Source of the DNA: Ketobacter sp963922875
GTDB lineage: Bacteria; Pseudomonadota; Gammaproteobacteria; Pseudomonadales; Ketobacteraceae
DNA length: 64,000 nucleotides
NCBI GenBank assembly: GCA_963922875.1
Contig: CAWUJH010000005.1
Coordinates: 248,001 to 312,000 of the forward strand
Reading direction: 5' to 3'
Positions 26,224 through 35,648 of the stretch are shown one piece after another (position 1 is the stretch's first letter; each line of letters begins with the position of its first letter). A model generated the notes under the pieces. That model saw only the letters and a program-made list of their open reading frames with translations. It was not told where the DNA came from and did no database searches. A program made the position numbers and the translations under genes.

Positions 26224-27915
26224 TTACTGGCTGTCAGAGGCTGCTGATTGATCTATAAATAACGAATTTTTCGGAAAGAGCCAGTGGGCTCTGCGGCTGA
26301 CTTTTTCAATTTCTTGTTCATCATTAAGTACTTTGGCGGCCACCAACATGCGCTCGAAGGTTTCTTCTCTGACGATCTTGGTGCTGAACTGCCAGCCCCA
26401 AGCGAGAAATTGACGTAATTCCGCTTCACTTCTGGTGGTTATCGCCCACCGATAGCGGGCTATTTGGCTGATGTGGATGATCTGTTGGTTGAATACCACT
26501 GCATTATGAACCTGAGTTAGGGGTTCTAATGGCTTGCTTTGGTTCTGATCGGCTAATCGTTGGCCGGTTTCAACGATTTTGCTTAAGGTGTGTAAATTGG
26601 TGATAAAAAAGGCAGTTCCAGCAATCAGGCTGGAAGCAGCCAGCGATTTGACTAAAAATGGAAACTTGATGGGGTAGCTTTTCAGCGGTTGGCCGGTTGC
26701 TTCAGCACAAAAGAATAACGCCACAAAAACCAGCCAGTGCGCCGCTGAATAATAAAAGGGAAACTCAGTCATACAATGGAGCAGCATGGGAAATAATAAG
26801 GCGCAAAAGCCAAAAAAATTTTCTTTTGAAGTTGACCATAAGCGTTTCAGAAATAGTAGCGAGAACACTACCATTCCCAGGAGCGGTATTAGACCGCCTT
26901 CAACGGCCCAAAACAGCAGCTCATTGTGAGGGTGGTCAGGATTCTTAACGGCGAGCAAACCAGTATCTAAGAATAATTGGGCTCTAGCTTCAGCATAACT
27001 TGTGGCAAAGTTGCCCAAGCCTACACCTGTAAGTGGATGGTCTGTGAACAGGCGCCAGGACACTTGCCACAACCCTTCGCGCGGTGTGTTATTGGCGATA
27101 GTGGCGGATGAACGCGTTTCTGTCTCGCTTAATTCTACATAGATGCCGGCTGTTAAATCAGCCAGCACCATGACAATTAAACCAATCATCAGCCAGCGTT
27201 TATTGATCGGTTTGGGTTGCAGCAGTAACAGGAACAAGGCACCACACACCCCTATGATTCCTGTTCGTGATAAGGCTAGAAATAAACAAAGACAGGAAAG
27301 AAATAAGGTTAAATATATTACGCTTAACCATCCGATTCTAGGTGTTCCAGGCCGTGGCAATGGAAAACGGATCAGTAGCCAGAGGGCAATGATGATGCCA
27401 GTGGCCAGATAGCTGGCAAATAGATTCGGTTGTTGGAATCCTCCGGTTGGGCGGGCACTTTTGGTGGAAATAAACCAGTCTAAGGACATTATTTGCAGAG
27501 TGCCGATGATAGCTTGTAGCAATACACTAAGTAGAATGATGAATAATAAAATGCGATGAGTTTCTGGCGTGGGGAAATATTGGCTTAAAGCGAGCATAAA
27601 AAACAAGCCGGCAACTAAGCATAGTATTCGCGCGAAGACTGGATCAAACTGACTGGATGGCCAGATTAAGGGGCTAAATAATGCCGCTAGTAGAAGGACA
27701 TAATGAACGGCGTTATTCGGGAAAAGCCAGTGGCCTTGTTGTACTCCAGCAAATAGCCCGCAGCTTATAAATAGCAATGTGGTAAGCCAAACGGTGTTGT
27801 TAAACGGCAATTGCAGACCATAGCCACCGATATTGGGCTGAGTGTAGGGCAGAGCAATAAGAAATATAGTGATAAGAAGCAGGGGCCCGAGAAAAGATTG
27901 TTGTCTAGTGGGCAC
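26224..27915 (-). CDS. O-antigen ligase/PglL-family membrane enzyme (candidate pilin oligosaccharyltransferase)
   Basis: 563 residues: about 12 hydrophobic segments, a large periplasmic loop, then a soluble C-terminal region (about 440-563). The Wzy/WaaL hallmark is in the loop, DHPLTGVGLGNF followed by PDHPHNELLFWAVEGG, where the conserved His of the family lies. The C-terminal tail resembles the Wzy_C_2 region found in protein O-oligosaccharyltransferases of the PglL/TfpO group. It sits beside the MSHA pilin genes, so transfer of glycan to pilin Ser is a reasonable inference. A lipopolysaccharide ligase or polymerase remains possible. It diverges from mshC across 210 bases. Confidence 0.8.
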   Translation of the reverse strand: MPTRQQSFLGPLLLITIFLIALPYTQPNIGGYGLQLPFNNTVWLTTLLFISCGLFAGVQQGHWLFPNNAVHYVLLLAALFSPLIWPSSQFDPVFARILCLVAGLFFMLALSQYFPTPETHRILLFIILLSVLLQAIIGTLQIMSLDWFISTKSARPTGGFQQPNLFASYLATGIIIALWLLIRFPLPRPGTPRIGWLSVIYLTLFLSCLCLFLALSRTGIIGVCGALFLLLLQPKPINKRWLMIGLIVMVLADLTAGIYVELSETETRSSATIANNTPREGLWQVSWRLFTDHPLTGVGLGNFATSYAEARAQLFLDTGLLAVKNPDHPHNELLFWAVEGGLIPLLGMVVFSLLFLKRLWSTSKENFFGFCALLFPMLLHCMTEFPFYYSAAHWLVFVALFFCAEATGQPLKSYPIKFPFLVKSLAASSLIAGTAFFITNLHTLSKIVETGQRLADQNQSKPLEPLTQVHNAVVFNQQIIHISQIARYRWAITTRSEAELRQFLAWGWQFSTKIVREETFERMLVAAKVLNDEQEIEKVSRRAHWLFPKNSLFIDQSAASDSQ

Positions 27916-27978
27916 GAAGGCTCCAAATTAGTGGTGTGATTTTAGTTTAATTTGTAGCCACCGTTGGCCATTTGGATT

Positions 27979-28002
27979 TGAGTCTAAGTATCTGAGTCTT
28001 AG
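27979..28002. repeat. Short direct repeat in the pglL/mshC divergent gap
   Basis: TGAGTCTAAG and TGAGTCTTAG are nearly identical 10-base units with a 14-base period, between the two divergent starts. Such spacing could mark a regulator site, but 10-base repeats also arise by chance. Confidence 0.35.
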
Positions 28003-28125
28003 TTCTGTGTCTCAGTATAGTTGACGTTAATGAGCTGTCGCGACAAATTTTGCCTCTGTAACTTCATATATCGCAATCTCGTTCGGTTCAATTTGACTTC
28101 GGTAGATTTTGACTACAATTACCCT

Positions 28126-28569
28126 ATGAACCGAAATATGGGCTTTACTGTCCTGGAACTTATTACTGTTATCATACTGCTAGGTATAATGGCGGCGGTG
28201 GTTGCACCTCGATTTTTTGATACCAGGGATTTCGACGCCCACCAGTTTCATTCCGAAGCCGTTAATGCGGCTCGCTATGCCCGTCAATTTGCAGTGACAA
28301 AAGGCTGTAATACCCGGTTTTTGCTGAATTCAACGGGATTTAGCTTGGCCAGGGATAGCAACTGCGATAGTTCTGATGGTAACGACTTTTCCACCGCCAT
28401 CTCGGCACCGGATGACCCCAGTCAGGCTTATGCCCAAAACGGTGCACCCCTTGGTACGGCTTCTGGAACAATAATTTTTGATGCCACCGGTAACGCTGAT
28501 AGTACTCAAACTCTTGTTGTGGGCAGTACCAGTATCACTGTTGATGCTTCCACGGGGTTTGTTCGATGA
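28126..28569 (+). CDS. mshC: MSHA minor pilin MshC (type IV prepilin-like)
   Basis: 147 residues from ATG 28126. The start is fixed by the prepilin leader MNRNMG before FTVLEL, the site of the prepilin peptidase and N-methylation; an open frame upstream lacks any leader. After the hydrophobic helix come DAHQF, AARYARQFAVTKGC and a small cysteine loop, as in MshC/GspH-like minor pilins. It starts the plus-strand arm mshC-D-O-P-Q and overlaps mshD by 4 bases. A damaged second copy lies at 35.6-35.9 kb. Confidence 0.88.
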   Translation: MNRNMGFTVLELITVIILLGIMAAVVAPRFFDTRDFDAHQFHSEAVNAARYARQFAVTKGCNTRFLLNSTGFSLARDSNCDSSDGNDFSTAISAPDDPSQAYAQNGAPLGTASGTIIFDATGNADSTQTLVVGSTSITVDASTGFVR

Positions 28570-29051
28570 GCTTATTGCCTAAGTCCCAGCAAACAGGGGT
28601 AACGTTAGTCGAACTGGTGATAGCTATCGTCGTAATCAGCGTAGGTTTTAGCGGCTTGATGTGGAGTTACTCGAATATTATCTCTCAATCTGCCAACCCC
28701 GTTATTTATCAGCAAGCGATCAACATCGCCAATTCAATGATGGAAGAAATCGTCGCCAAATCATATCCGGAAGATGACGAATTCAAAGACGATAATGACT
28801 GCGATCCTGAACCCGTTTCCCGCGATGTCTGGAACGATATGTGTGATTACCACAGTTATACGGCGACCGATATCGAAGATGTTGTGGGTAACGATAGCGG
28901 AATCAAAGGTTACGCCATTGCTGTTACGGTGGTGCCGGGTGGCACAGCGTTGGGTCTGGCAGATAATAACGATGCGCTACGAATCACTGTCTCTGTCAAT
29001 CATCCTTTAGGTGGCACTATCGAACTTGCCACTTATCGCACCAAATATTGA
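28566..29051 (+). CDS. mshD: MSHA minor pilin MshD
   Basis: 161 residues. The prepilin cleavage site is QQTG before VTLVELVI, with the Glu at +5 and a long hydrophobic helix. The mature domain has four cysteines, in DNDCDPE and WNDMCDY among others. Minor pilins of this kind initiate pilus assembly at the inner membrane. It overlaps mshC by 4 bases, and mshO starts 11 bases after its stop. Confidence 0.86.
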   Translation: MSLLPKSQQTGVTLVELVIAIVVISVGFSGLMWSYSNIISQSANPVIYQQAINIANSMMEEIVAKSYPEDDEFKDDNDCDPEPVSRDVWNDMCDYHSYTATDIEDVVGNDSGIKGYAIAVTVVPGGTALGLADNNDALRITVSVNHPLGGTIELATYRTKY

Positions 29052-29061
29052 AGGTGCCGCC

Positions 29062-29940
29062 GTGAAACAGAAAGGTTTTACACTAATAGAACTTATCATT
29101 GTAATCGTTATTAGCAGCATTGTTGGTGTAATGGTTTCTCTAATGATTGGTCGCTACATGGACAACTATATTACGATGGAAAAACGGGTGGATATGACCC
29201 AAATTGCTGAATCCGCATTGCAGAAAATGGCAGCTGATATTCACAATGCCGTTCCTAATAGCGTTCGGGTAAATGGTAATTATATTGAAATGGTGCCCGT
29301 AGTTTATGCCGCACCTTACCGCAAAAATGGTGATTTTACTGACACAGCGATCATCACAAATACGAATCCTGCGGAGGCGGACCCCTTGGATTTCACCGTC
29401 GCGGATAAAAGTTTTCATGTACTGGCGAACATCGTAAGTGCAGACACCCCGTTAACCAGTGCTCAAGTCGTCATTTATAATACCGGCCTCACCAATGCGG
29501 GCGCCCCGGTATGTCCGGACAACCTCTATGCCGATCCCTCTGGGTGTGATCCACATATTATCAGCCGCCCAGGCCTCACCATTACCGACAACATTGATCA
29601 GGACTTTATCACTTTGGATACACCACGCCACTTTGCCCGGCAATCACCCTATCGTAAGGTTTATATTGTAGACGGGGCACTGACCTACCACTGTGATTTG
29701 GCAAATGGCACCCTTACTCGTTACTCGGGTTACGCAATTCAAGAATCGCAACCACCAGCGGCAGGGGTTGCCCCCTTAACGGGGGGAGCACTTGTCGCCA
29801 ATAATCTCACGGGATGTGCCATCAATTATTCAGCTGGCAGTCTGAGTCGCAATGCGGTGGTATCTCTGGTGATATCGCTGGGTGATGGTAATCAGTCCAC
29901 TACTTTGATGAAGCAGGTGCAAATTAGCAATGTACCCTAA
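29062..29940 (+). CDS. mshO: MSHA minor pilin MshO
   Basis: 292 residues from GTG 29062, which has AAGGTG five bases upstream; an in-frame ATG inside mshD is rejected. The leader KQKG precedes FTLIELIIVIV. The large mature domain contains CPDNLYADPSGCD and GCAINYSAGS, as in the large MshO/GspJ-like minor pilins. It overlaps mshP by 11 bases. Confidence 0.86.
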   Translation: MKQKGFTLIELIIVIVISSIVGVMVSLMIGRYMDNYITMEKRVDMTQIAESALQKMAADIHNAVPNSVRVNGNYIEMVPVVYAAPYRKNGDFTDTAIITNTNPAEADPLDFTVADKSFHVLANIVSADTPLTSAQVVIYNTGLTNAGAPVCPDNLYADPSGCDPHIISRPGLTITDNIDQDFITLDTPRHFARQSPYRKVYIVDGALTYHCDLANGTLTRYSGYAIQESQPPAAGVAPLTGGALVANNLTGCAINYSAGSLSRNAVVSLVISLGDGNQSTTLMKQVQISNVP

Positions 29941-30352
29941 AAAACACCAGTTAAACCAAGGTTTTGCGTTACCCGCTGCCATTTTTGTACTGGTGGTTTT
30001 AGCGGCCGTAGTGGTGGCGATGATGAATTTATCGGCCACTCAAACCCAAGTGGTGAATGACAGCATGCAGGTTAGCCGTGCCAATTGGGCAGCCCAAAGT
30101 GGTCTGGATTGGGCTATTTATCAAATTGTTGATGACACTGCGGCCGCCAGCTGTGTCGACGCTACGGGTGCCAAAACAATTGATGGCTTTTCCGTTGTTA
30201 TTAGTTGCAACAGCCGTGACTATGAAGAAGTGGGCTTCACAAATGTTACCCGTTACAGCCTGCAGGCTGCCGCTACGCCAGCGGGCTTGACCGTTGATCA
30301 ACCTGATTATGCCTATCGCGCCGTTGAAATCGATATCGTGCTGGAAAACTAA
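29930..30352 (+). CDS. mshP: MSHA accessory pilin MshP
   Basis: 140 residues. The leader ends in NQG before FALPAAIFVLVVL, so the usual +5 Glu is absent, as in MshP and PilX/GspK-like proteins. The mature part is short with two or three cysteines. By place between mshO and mshQ and by the hydrophobic start it is MshP. It should take part in the tip complex of the pilus. Confidence 0.8.
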   Translation: MYPKKHQLNQGFALPAAIFVLVVLAAVVVAMMNLSATQTQVVNDSMQVSRANWAAQSGLDWAIYQIVDDTAAASCVDATGAKTIDGFSVVISCNSRDYEEVGFTNVTRYSLQAAATPAGLTVDQPDYAYRAVEIDIVLEN

Positions 30353-30507
30353 GCGCCTTAGCCAGATATTACCGAGAATTATAGGTTGTTGCTCGCTTAG
30401 ATTAATTCATCAAAATCATCCCCGAGTAAGGCACTCAACTTTATTGTTCATAATTTGATCTATACTAGAGGCAGAACTAGGTCACATTTTTAAGAATTAC
30501 TCCGACC

Positions 30508-33500
30508 ATGAGTCGAAGGTCTAAAGTGAACATTATGAGCGGATTTGTGAATAAAAAAGCCAAAAAACTCGCTACTGCGATACGATTTTCGGCACTGGCC
30601 CTACCTGGATTAGGTTGTGCCAGTATGGCCATTGCTGCTAACCCGGCGCTGTATTACGCAGCTCCCAGCTGCGATTCAGCAAATGACGTTATCGTGCAAT
30701 TCAAGACATTGCCTGCCGCCAATTATGCGATGCTGGACCGGGTGTCCGCAGAGAACATTGGCAATTACACGGTCAGTGGTAGAACCGTGCAATCGGCTGA
30801 GTATAACTCTTCGACCAACGCGGTCAGGCTTACTTTGAATTCTCCGCTGTCACCCGTAGAAGATAACCCAGGCAGTGCTACCACCCATACAGTAAATGTC
30901 AGTGGAGTGATGGATATCAACAATAGTTTGATGTCAGCGGGTAGTGATAGTTTTCAGTACAGCAGTAACCAGGCGGGAATGATTACATCGGCCTGGTATG
31001 CTGACGAAAACAATGTCCCGGATCTCAGTACAGTCCCAGGTTTAGTGTGGTCCGATATTCAGAACGTTGATTCGGCTGGCACCTATGCGGGTGCCATTCC
31101 AGGAACAGACACGTACTTTAACCCTATTTATGTTTCGTTCTTAGTGGTCGATGTGGGGTTCGATATTATTGGTGGTGTGTTTGACTTTGCCTTCTGTGAC
31201 TTTTTGGGAGGCTTATTCGGTTCAATTTTGGGCTCCTTCTTTGGTGGTTCAGGTTGTTCAGAAGACGACCCTGATATGTTGCAACAAATCGATCGATTAA
31301 CCACCTACGAAGGTTTCTTAAAGGTAACGGAGGCTAACAGTTATCAGTTCGAGGCTACCGTTAACGATGGGGTTCGCTTCTATTTGGACCACCAAACTAA
31401 CAGCACCACTGGCTTAACCAGCACTACAGCCTTGATGGATAACTGGATTGATACCAACACGGTTTGGGTAAGTGAAAACCGCTCGGCAACTCGCGAAAAC
31501 GCCGTAACCGTAACAAGTAGTACTCTGAGCCTGGACAATGAAGGCCGTTCCATTGCCTACTTACCAGCCAAGATTGAGTACGAATACTTCGCTAACCAAG
31601 TTAAAGTTTCTAACAGTGGTTGTGGTACTTCTAACCTGTCTGCCTGCTATGAACCGGATTCCGGTATTCTGGATCTGGAATGGAAAGTAGGTTCTGCTGC
31701 AATGAACTATTTGGGTTCAGATAACTTCTCTACCTGCGTTCCTTGGACGCCACCGCCACCCCCGGCACTGGCTGATTTTGAAATAGCCCTACCTAATAAT
31801 GATAGGTTGGTGGGATGCGCTGCGGGTGAAGTCACCATTACAGCGATTAACGAATACGGTGGCACTATGGCAAATTACGAGGGCACAGTGGCCATAAGCA
31901 CCAGTGATTTTAAAGGCAACTGGGCGCTTGCCTCCGGTACTGAAGCCAATTTTGTTCAAGGTGCAGACAACGGCGGCACGGCTACCTACACCTTTAGTGA
32001 TGAGGATGATGGGGAAGTGACGCTGAGGTTAACCCACCTCTACAACAACCCTATCACCATCACAGTTAATGATGCAGATGAAGCTGTGAGTGTCGTGTCA
32101 AGCAGCCTTAGCCATGCCACCGGCAGTATGACGATTGTTGATGTGTCAAATGACGATCCTAATAATAATGGTGTAGTTGGTGCTGGTAACTACAAAAGTG
32201 CTGATTGGGACTTCGTCGCGGGTCGGCCGCACAAAATCAAAGTAGGAGCCGTGTCTGTTGGTGGTGGTACGTGCACGACATCGGACCCCAGCCATTTGAA
32301 TTTTGCTTTTAAGCTAACAACCACTGAAAGCAATCCGCTGAACGCAGTGGCACCACGAATCAAATCAACACTTAAAGATGCTACCGGTAAGTCTCTTGCT
32401 CTGGACGGAGAAGTACCGGCCATAGAAATATTGTTAACTTCTATCGGTACCACACTGGATGATGTGCTCGGGACCTCGATGTTCAGCACAATCACTGACG
32501 GCCTGTTGAGTGGCGTAACCGGTACTTTGGTCAGCACTCTGGATCAGCTTACCCCAACTCAGCTGGATACAATTACCCTGGCAGCGGCTAGCGCTCTGGG
32601 CCTAACGCCGAGTGATCGCGCCAACTATACCCTGCTATTGCCTGATAGTGGCGACTTTACCCTTGAGGTGATTGATAATGTCACTGGATCCACCGGTGTA
32701 ACCGACAACAACGGTGCTATAACCGTGCGTCCGTTTGGCTTAAGCGTTTCTACCAGCGGTCTGAAAGACATTAAGGGTAATGACGTGGACCTGTCTACTC
32801 TGGACCCAGACACGGGTGCTGGACCAGCCTTGGCCAAGGCTGGTGAGGATCTAAAGTTGAGTATCGTTGGCGTTTCCTGGAGTGCTGGTGACGATACAGA
32901 TAACGATGGGCTACCCGACCCGGGAGCCAATCTTTTCGACAATGGTGAGGTGGCAAATTTTCAACCTTCTTTAGCCACTTTTAGCGATTCTGTTGCCTCG
33001 ATCATTGCCCCTACTGGGGGTGTCGGAATGGTATCTGCTGATGTGGCTGAAGGCGCCACAGAGGTCACTGTTTCATTCGACGACGTAGGTATCATCGATG
33101 TGGAGCTGATCGCCAATGACTATCTTAATGCAGTAGGACCAATTAAAGGCAATTTAAGACTGGGACGCTTTGTTCCTCACCACTTTGCACTGGCCACCGA
33201 CCCTGGCGATTCTAATATTGGTGCCGGTGATGAGCTCGCTAGTAACAACGATGTGTGTAAATTCACCTTCGTAGGGCAGGACTTCAGCTTTGTTGCGCCA
33301 CCGGAGATATCCTTAGTAGCAATGAACGCTGCCAACGGCATTACGCAGAACTATCGTGGTGTTTTCAACAAATTTACCAATGCCAGCAATGTACCTGGGT
33401 TTGTTCTCAGTGATGGGGGAGCGCATGTGCTAAATCTAACGCCAGACGTTAGCAGCACCGATGGTGGTAGCAATGGTAAGGTGAAACGAATCATGAGTTT

Positions 33501-34170
33501 TGGCGCCTTACGTTACGAACGTGATATTGCCAGTCTCTCGACGCCTTTTATACCGTCTGATTTGCAAGTGCCAGCCGCAGCCTTAACGGATAATGATGGC
33601 GTGTTCCTGGATAAGGATGCCAATAATGTTGGCGATAGTCTCACCTTAGATAATATCAGCGGTACTGAGATTATCTTTGGGCGGGTAGTGATGGACAATG
33701 TGTACGGACCTGAAAATAATGAACTCACGGTGCCCTATCGTACCGAGTACTATAAACAAAGTGCTGGAGGCAATACGGGTTTTTATGTGCTTAGCGAGGA
33801 TGAAAACTGTGCGGGAATAGCCGCTCTGGAGCCTAAATTTTCAGAACCGAAAGATAAAGCGGGTAATAATACCGCCGGTAGCGGCAAGCTGGATCCCAGT
33901 GCGCTGGTATCCACAACCGCCTCACAGCGAACTCTTGAGGGGCCAAAAAAAGGTCGCTATGAGTTTGCGATCGGTGCGCCAGGTAGTGATAGCTGCTCAA
34001 AAGGTGACAATGGGCTGGGTTGCTCGGTAGCCGCAACGCTTGATGTACCAGTCTATTTACAATGGGATCATGATGGTGATGGTAATCTGTTGCCTAGCGC
34101 AGTTGCCACCTTTGGAATATACCAAGGACAAAATCAACCCCTTATTTTCAAAAAACAGGCTTTCCGTTAA
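30508..34170 (+). CDS. mshQ: MshQ-like surface adhesin with PA14-like and DUF6701-like regions
   Basis: 1220 residues, or 1211 if ATG 30535 is used; neither start has a strong ribosome site. The signal peptide ends near SMAIAA. An N-terminal beta domain leads to a PA14-like region (TYEGFLKVTEANSYQFEA, NDGVRFYLD, about residues 250-300), then Ig-like repeats, and a C-terminal DUF6701-like half (about 600-1210) with YRTEYYKQSAGG and NGLGCSVAATLDVPVYLQW. MshQ is thought to be a pilus-associated exported protein, perhaps at the tip. A hydrophobic Gly/Phe-rich insertion at about 205-253 interrupts the PA14-like part. It is followed by a strong terminator. Confidence 0.85.
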   Translation: MSRRSKVNIMSGFVNKKAKKLATAIRFSALALPGLGCASMAIAANPALYYAAPSCDSANDVIVQFKTLPAANYAMLDRVSAENIGNYTVSGRTVQSAEYNSSTNAVRLTLNSPLSPVEDNPGSATTHTVNVSGVMDINNSLMSAGSDSFQYSSNQAGMITSAWYADENNVPDLSTVPGLVWSDIQNVDSAGTYAGAIPGTDTYFNPIYVSFLVVDVGFDIIGGVFDFAFCDFLGGLFGSILGSFFGGSGCSEDDPDMLQQIDRLTTYEGFLKVTEANSYQFEATVNDGVRFYLDHQTNSTTGLTSTTALMDNWIDTNTVWVSENRSATRENAVTVTSSTLSLDNEGRSIAYLPAKIEYEYFANQVKVSNSGCGTSNLSACYEPDSGILDLEWKVGSAAMNYLGSDNFSTCVPWTPPPPPALADFEIALPNNDRLVGCAAGEVTITAINEYGGTMANYEGTVAISTSDFKGNWALASGTEANFVQGADNGGTATYTFSDEDDGEVTLRLTHLYNNPITITVNDADEAVSVVSSSLSHATGSMTIVDVSNDDPNNNGVVGAGNYKSADWDFVAGRPHKIKVGAVSVGGGTCTTSDPSHLNFAFKLTTTESNPLNAVAPRIKSTLKDATGKSLALDGEVPAIEILLTSIGTTLDDVLGTSMFSTITDGLLSGVTGTLVSTLDQLTPTQLDTITLAAASALGLTPSDRANYTLLLPDSGDFTLEVIDNVTGSTGVTDNNGAITVRPFGLSVSTSGLKDIKGNDVDLSTLDPDTGAGPALAKAGEDLKLSIVGVSWSAGDDTDNDGLPDPGANLFDNGEVANFQPSLATFSDSVASIIAPTGGVGMVSADVAEGATEVTVSFDDVGIIDVELIANDYLNAVGPIKGNLRLGRFVPHHFALATDPGDSNIGAGDELASNNDVCKFTFVGQDFSFVAPPEISLVAMNAANGITQNYRGVFNKFTNASNVPGFVLSDGGAHVLNLTPDVSSTDGGSNGKVKRIMSFGALRYERDIASLSTPFIPSDLQVPAAALTDNDGVFLDKDANNVGDSLTLDNISGTEIIFGRVVMDNVYGPENNELTVPYRTEYYKQSAGGNTGFYVLSEDENCAGIAALEPKFSEPKDKAGNNTAGSGKLDPSALVSTTASQRTLEGPKKGRYEFAIGAPGSDSCSKGDNGLGCSVAATLDVPVYLQWDHDGDGNLLPSAVATFGIYQGQNQPLIFKKQAFR

Positions 34171-34178
34171 TGTTCCAC

Positions 34179-34220
34179 TGCCGAGGCGTCCTAGACGCCT
34201 CGGCACTCCTTCTTTTTATT
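34179..34220 (+). terminator. Rho-independent terminator after mshQ
   Basis: TGCCGAGGCGTC and its exact complement form a 12-bp GC-rich stem with a 3-base loop (34179-34205), followed by a T-rich stretch. It lies 8 bases after the mshQ stop and should end the mshC-Q transcript before the acyltransferase. Confidence 0.9.
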
Positions 34221-34277
34221 TTCAACTATCCTTCTAGCTAGCACTCCAATTAGTCGATCTGGGATCAATTGCCTACT

Positions 34278-35648
34278 ATGCCTAGAATTTCCGCTGTCTT
34301 TGGCTGCTGGTCAATCAGGAAAAATTTACATGACTTACTGCATCGCGATGAAAAGGATTTCCCCATCATCAACGGCTTGCGTTTTTGGGGTTTCTTTTGG
34401 GTGCTAGTCATTCATACCGCCATGCCCTATGCAGGAATGATTGATAAACAGTTGTTTGTGGAGCTGCTGGACTCTGCTCCTTTTTATTTGTGGTGGATCT
34501 GGAATGCCGATAAAGCCGTGGATTTATTTTTTGTATTGAGCGGCTTTCTTATTGGTTTGATATTATTGCGGGAGCTTCAGCAAAAAGACCGTATCCAACT
34601 TAGCCGCTTTTATAGTCGCCGTTATCTTAGGTTAACTCCCGTATATGCCTTGGTGATTGTAATATATTGGGCTGGAGAAGGGCCTAATTACGAGTTTGCC
34701 TGGACTAATCTTTTGTATATCAATAATTTTCTGCCTTCGGATAAAATGCCAATGTATTGGACATGGACATTGGCCGTGGAAGAACAATTTTATTTGATAC
34801 TGCCGGTTCTGCTTTTAATCATTCATCGCTTTTGGTCGCGCTATTTTTTACGTGCAATGTTGTTTATGCTTGTGCTTTCTGTCCTTATTCGGGCGCTTGC
34901 TTTCTATTATTTTGAGGAGCTTTGGACTGGCAATTATCAGGATATGATTGTGGATCTCGAAACCTCCATTATATTCTACAGTCATATTTACGATAATTTA
35001 ATTACCCGCTTCGGCCCCTTTGTTTTGGGTATACTTGCAGCCCATGGTTATCTCTATCACTCCCAAGCTATTATTCAGTGGGCGCAAGAAAAACCACATC
35101 TTTTAATTGCTCTCAATGTCGTGGTTATGGCCACCTTGATTTTTTTCATGCATTTCCCTTTTATGGCCACTGGTTTTAGCGAACCCAGCTGGGGGCAGCG
35201 ATTCTATTTAATTTTTAATCGTACGCTTTTTAGTGCCGCATTCACTTGGTTCGTATTAGCCGCCTGTTTGCAGATCTCGTGCTGTCGCTGGCTGGCGAAG
35301 TTTTACAGTTTAAGGGTGTGGCACCCTCTGGGCCAGCTGACCTATTCTATGTACATCATTCACTGCTTTTTTTCGGTGCCTACAGTACGTCACTTTACTC
35401 GCTTGTATCGCAAGGATAACTTGCCAATGATGGAGTACTTTATGCAAACGGTATCTATTAGTGTGGTCTGTGCGCTGGTGATCACCGTAGTGTCCAGTTT
35501 GTTGTTGTGGCTTATGGTGGAAAAGCCTTTTTTAAACCTGCGAGAACTTTTTGCCGTCAACCAGGGTGCGGCCAGTGCGGCGATGAAGTCAGTACCTACA
35601 AGACCTAATAACGAGCACGGTAGGCACTCGCGGGTTACACTGAATTGA
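34278..35648 (+). CDS. Acyltransferase-3 family membrane enzyme (OafA-like)
   Basis: About 456 residues from ATG 34278; TTG 34269 is a less likely start. About ten hydrophobic segments are visible. Family hallmarks are INGLRFWGFFWVLVIHT at the N terminus, FVLSGFLIG, YSRRYLRLTPVY and WTLAVEEQFYLILP. These enzymes acetylate or acylate surface glycans. The usual end VEKPFLNLRELF is reached near 35550. The last 28 or so residues then read through the opposite strand of the damaged mshC copy, so the tail looks acquired. Modification of the pilin glycan is a guess from context. Confidence 0.85.
   Translation: MPRISAVFGCWSIRKNLHDLLHRDEKDFPIINGLRFWGFFWVLVIHTAMPYAGMIDKQLFVELLDSAPFYLWWIWNADKAVDLFFVLSGFLIGLILLRELQQKDRIQLSRFYSRRYLRLTPVYALVIVIYWAGEGPNYEFAWTNLLYINNFLPSDKMPMYWTWTLAVEEQFYLILPVLLLIIHRFWSRYFLRAMLFMLVLSVLIRALAFYYFEELWTGNYQDMIVDLETSIIFYSHIYDNLITRFGPFVLGILAAHGYLYHSQAIIQWAQEKPHLLIALNVVVMATLIFFMHFPFMATGFSEPSWGQRFYLIFNRTLFSAAFTWFVLAACLQISCCRWLAKFYSLRVWHPLGQLTYSMYIIHCFFSVPTVRHFTRLYRKDNLPMMEYFMQTVSISVVCALVITVVSSLLLWLMVEKPFLNLRELFAVNQGAASAAMKSVPTRPNNEHGRHSRVTLN

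Noticed and set aside
28021..28125. An upstream extension of mshC
   Set aside because: The prepilin leader requires the start at 28126; the 35 extra codons have no leader and no ribosome site.
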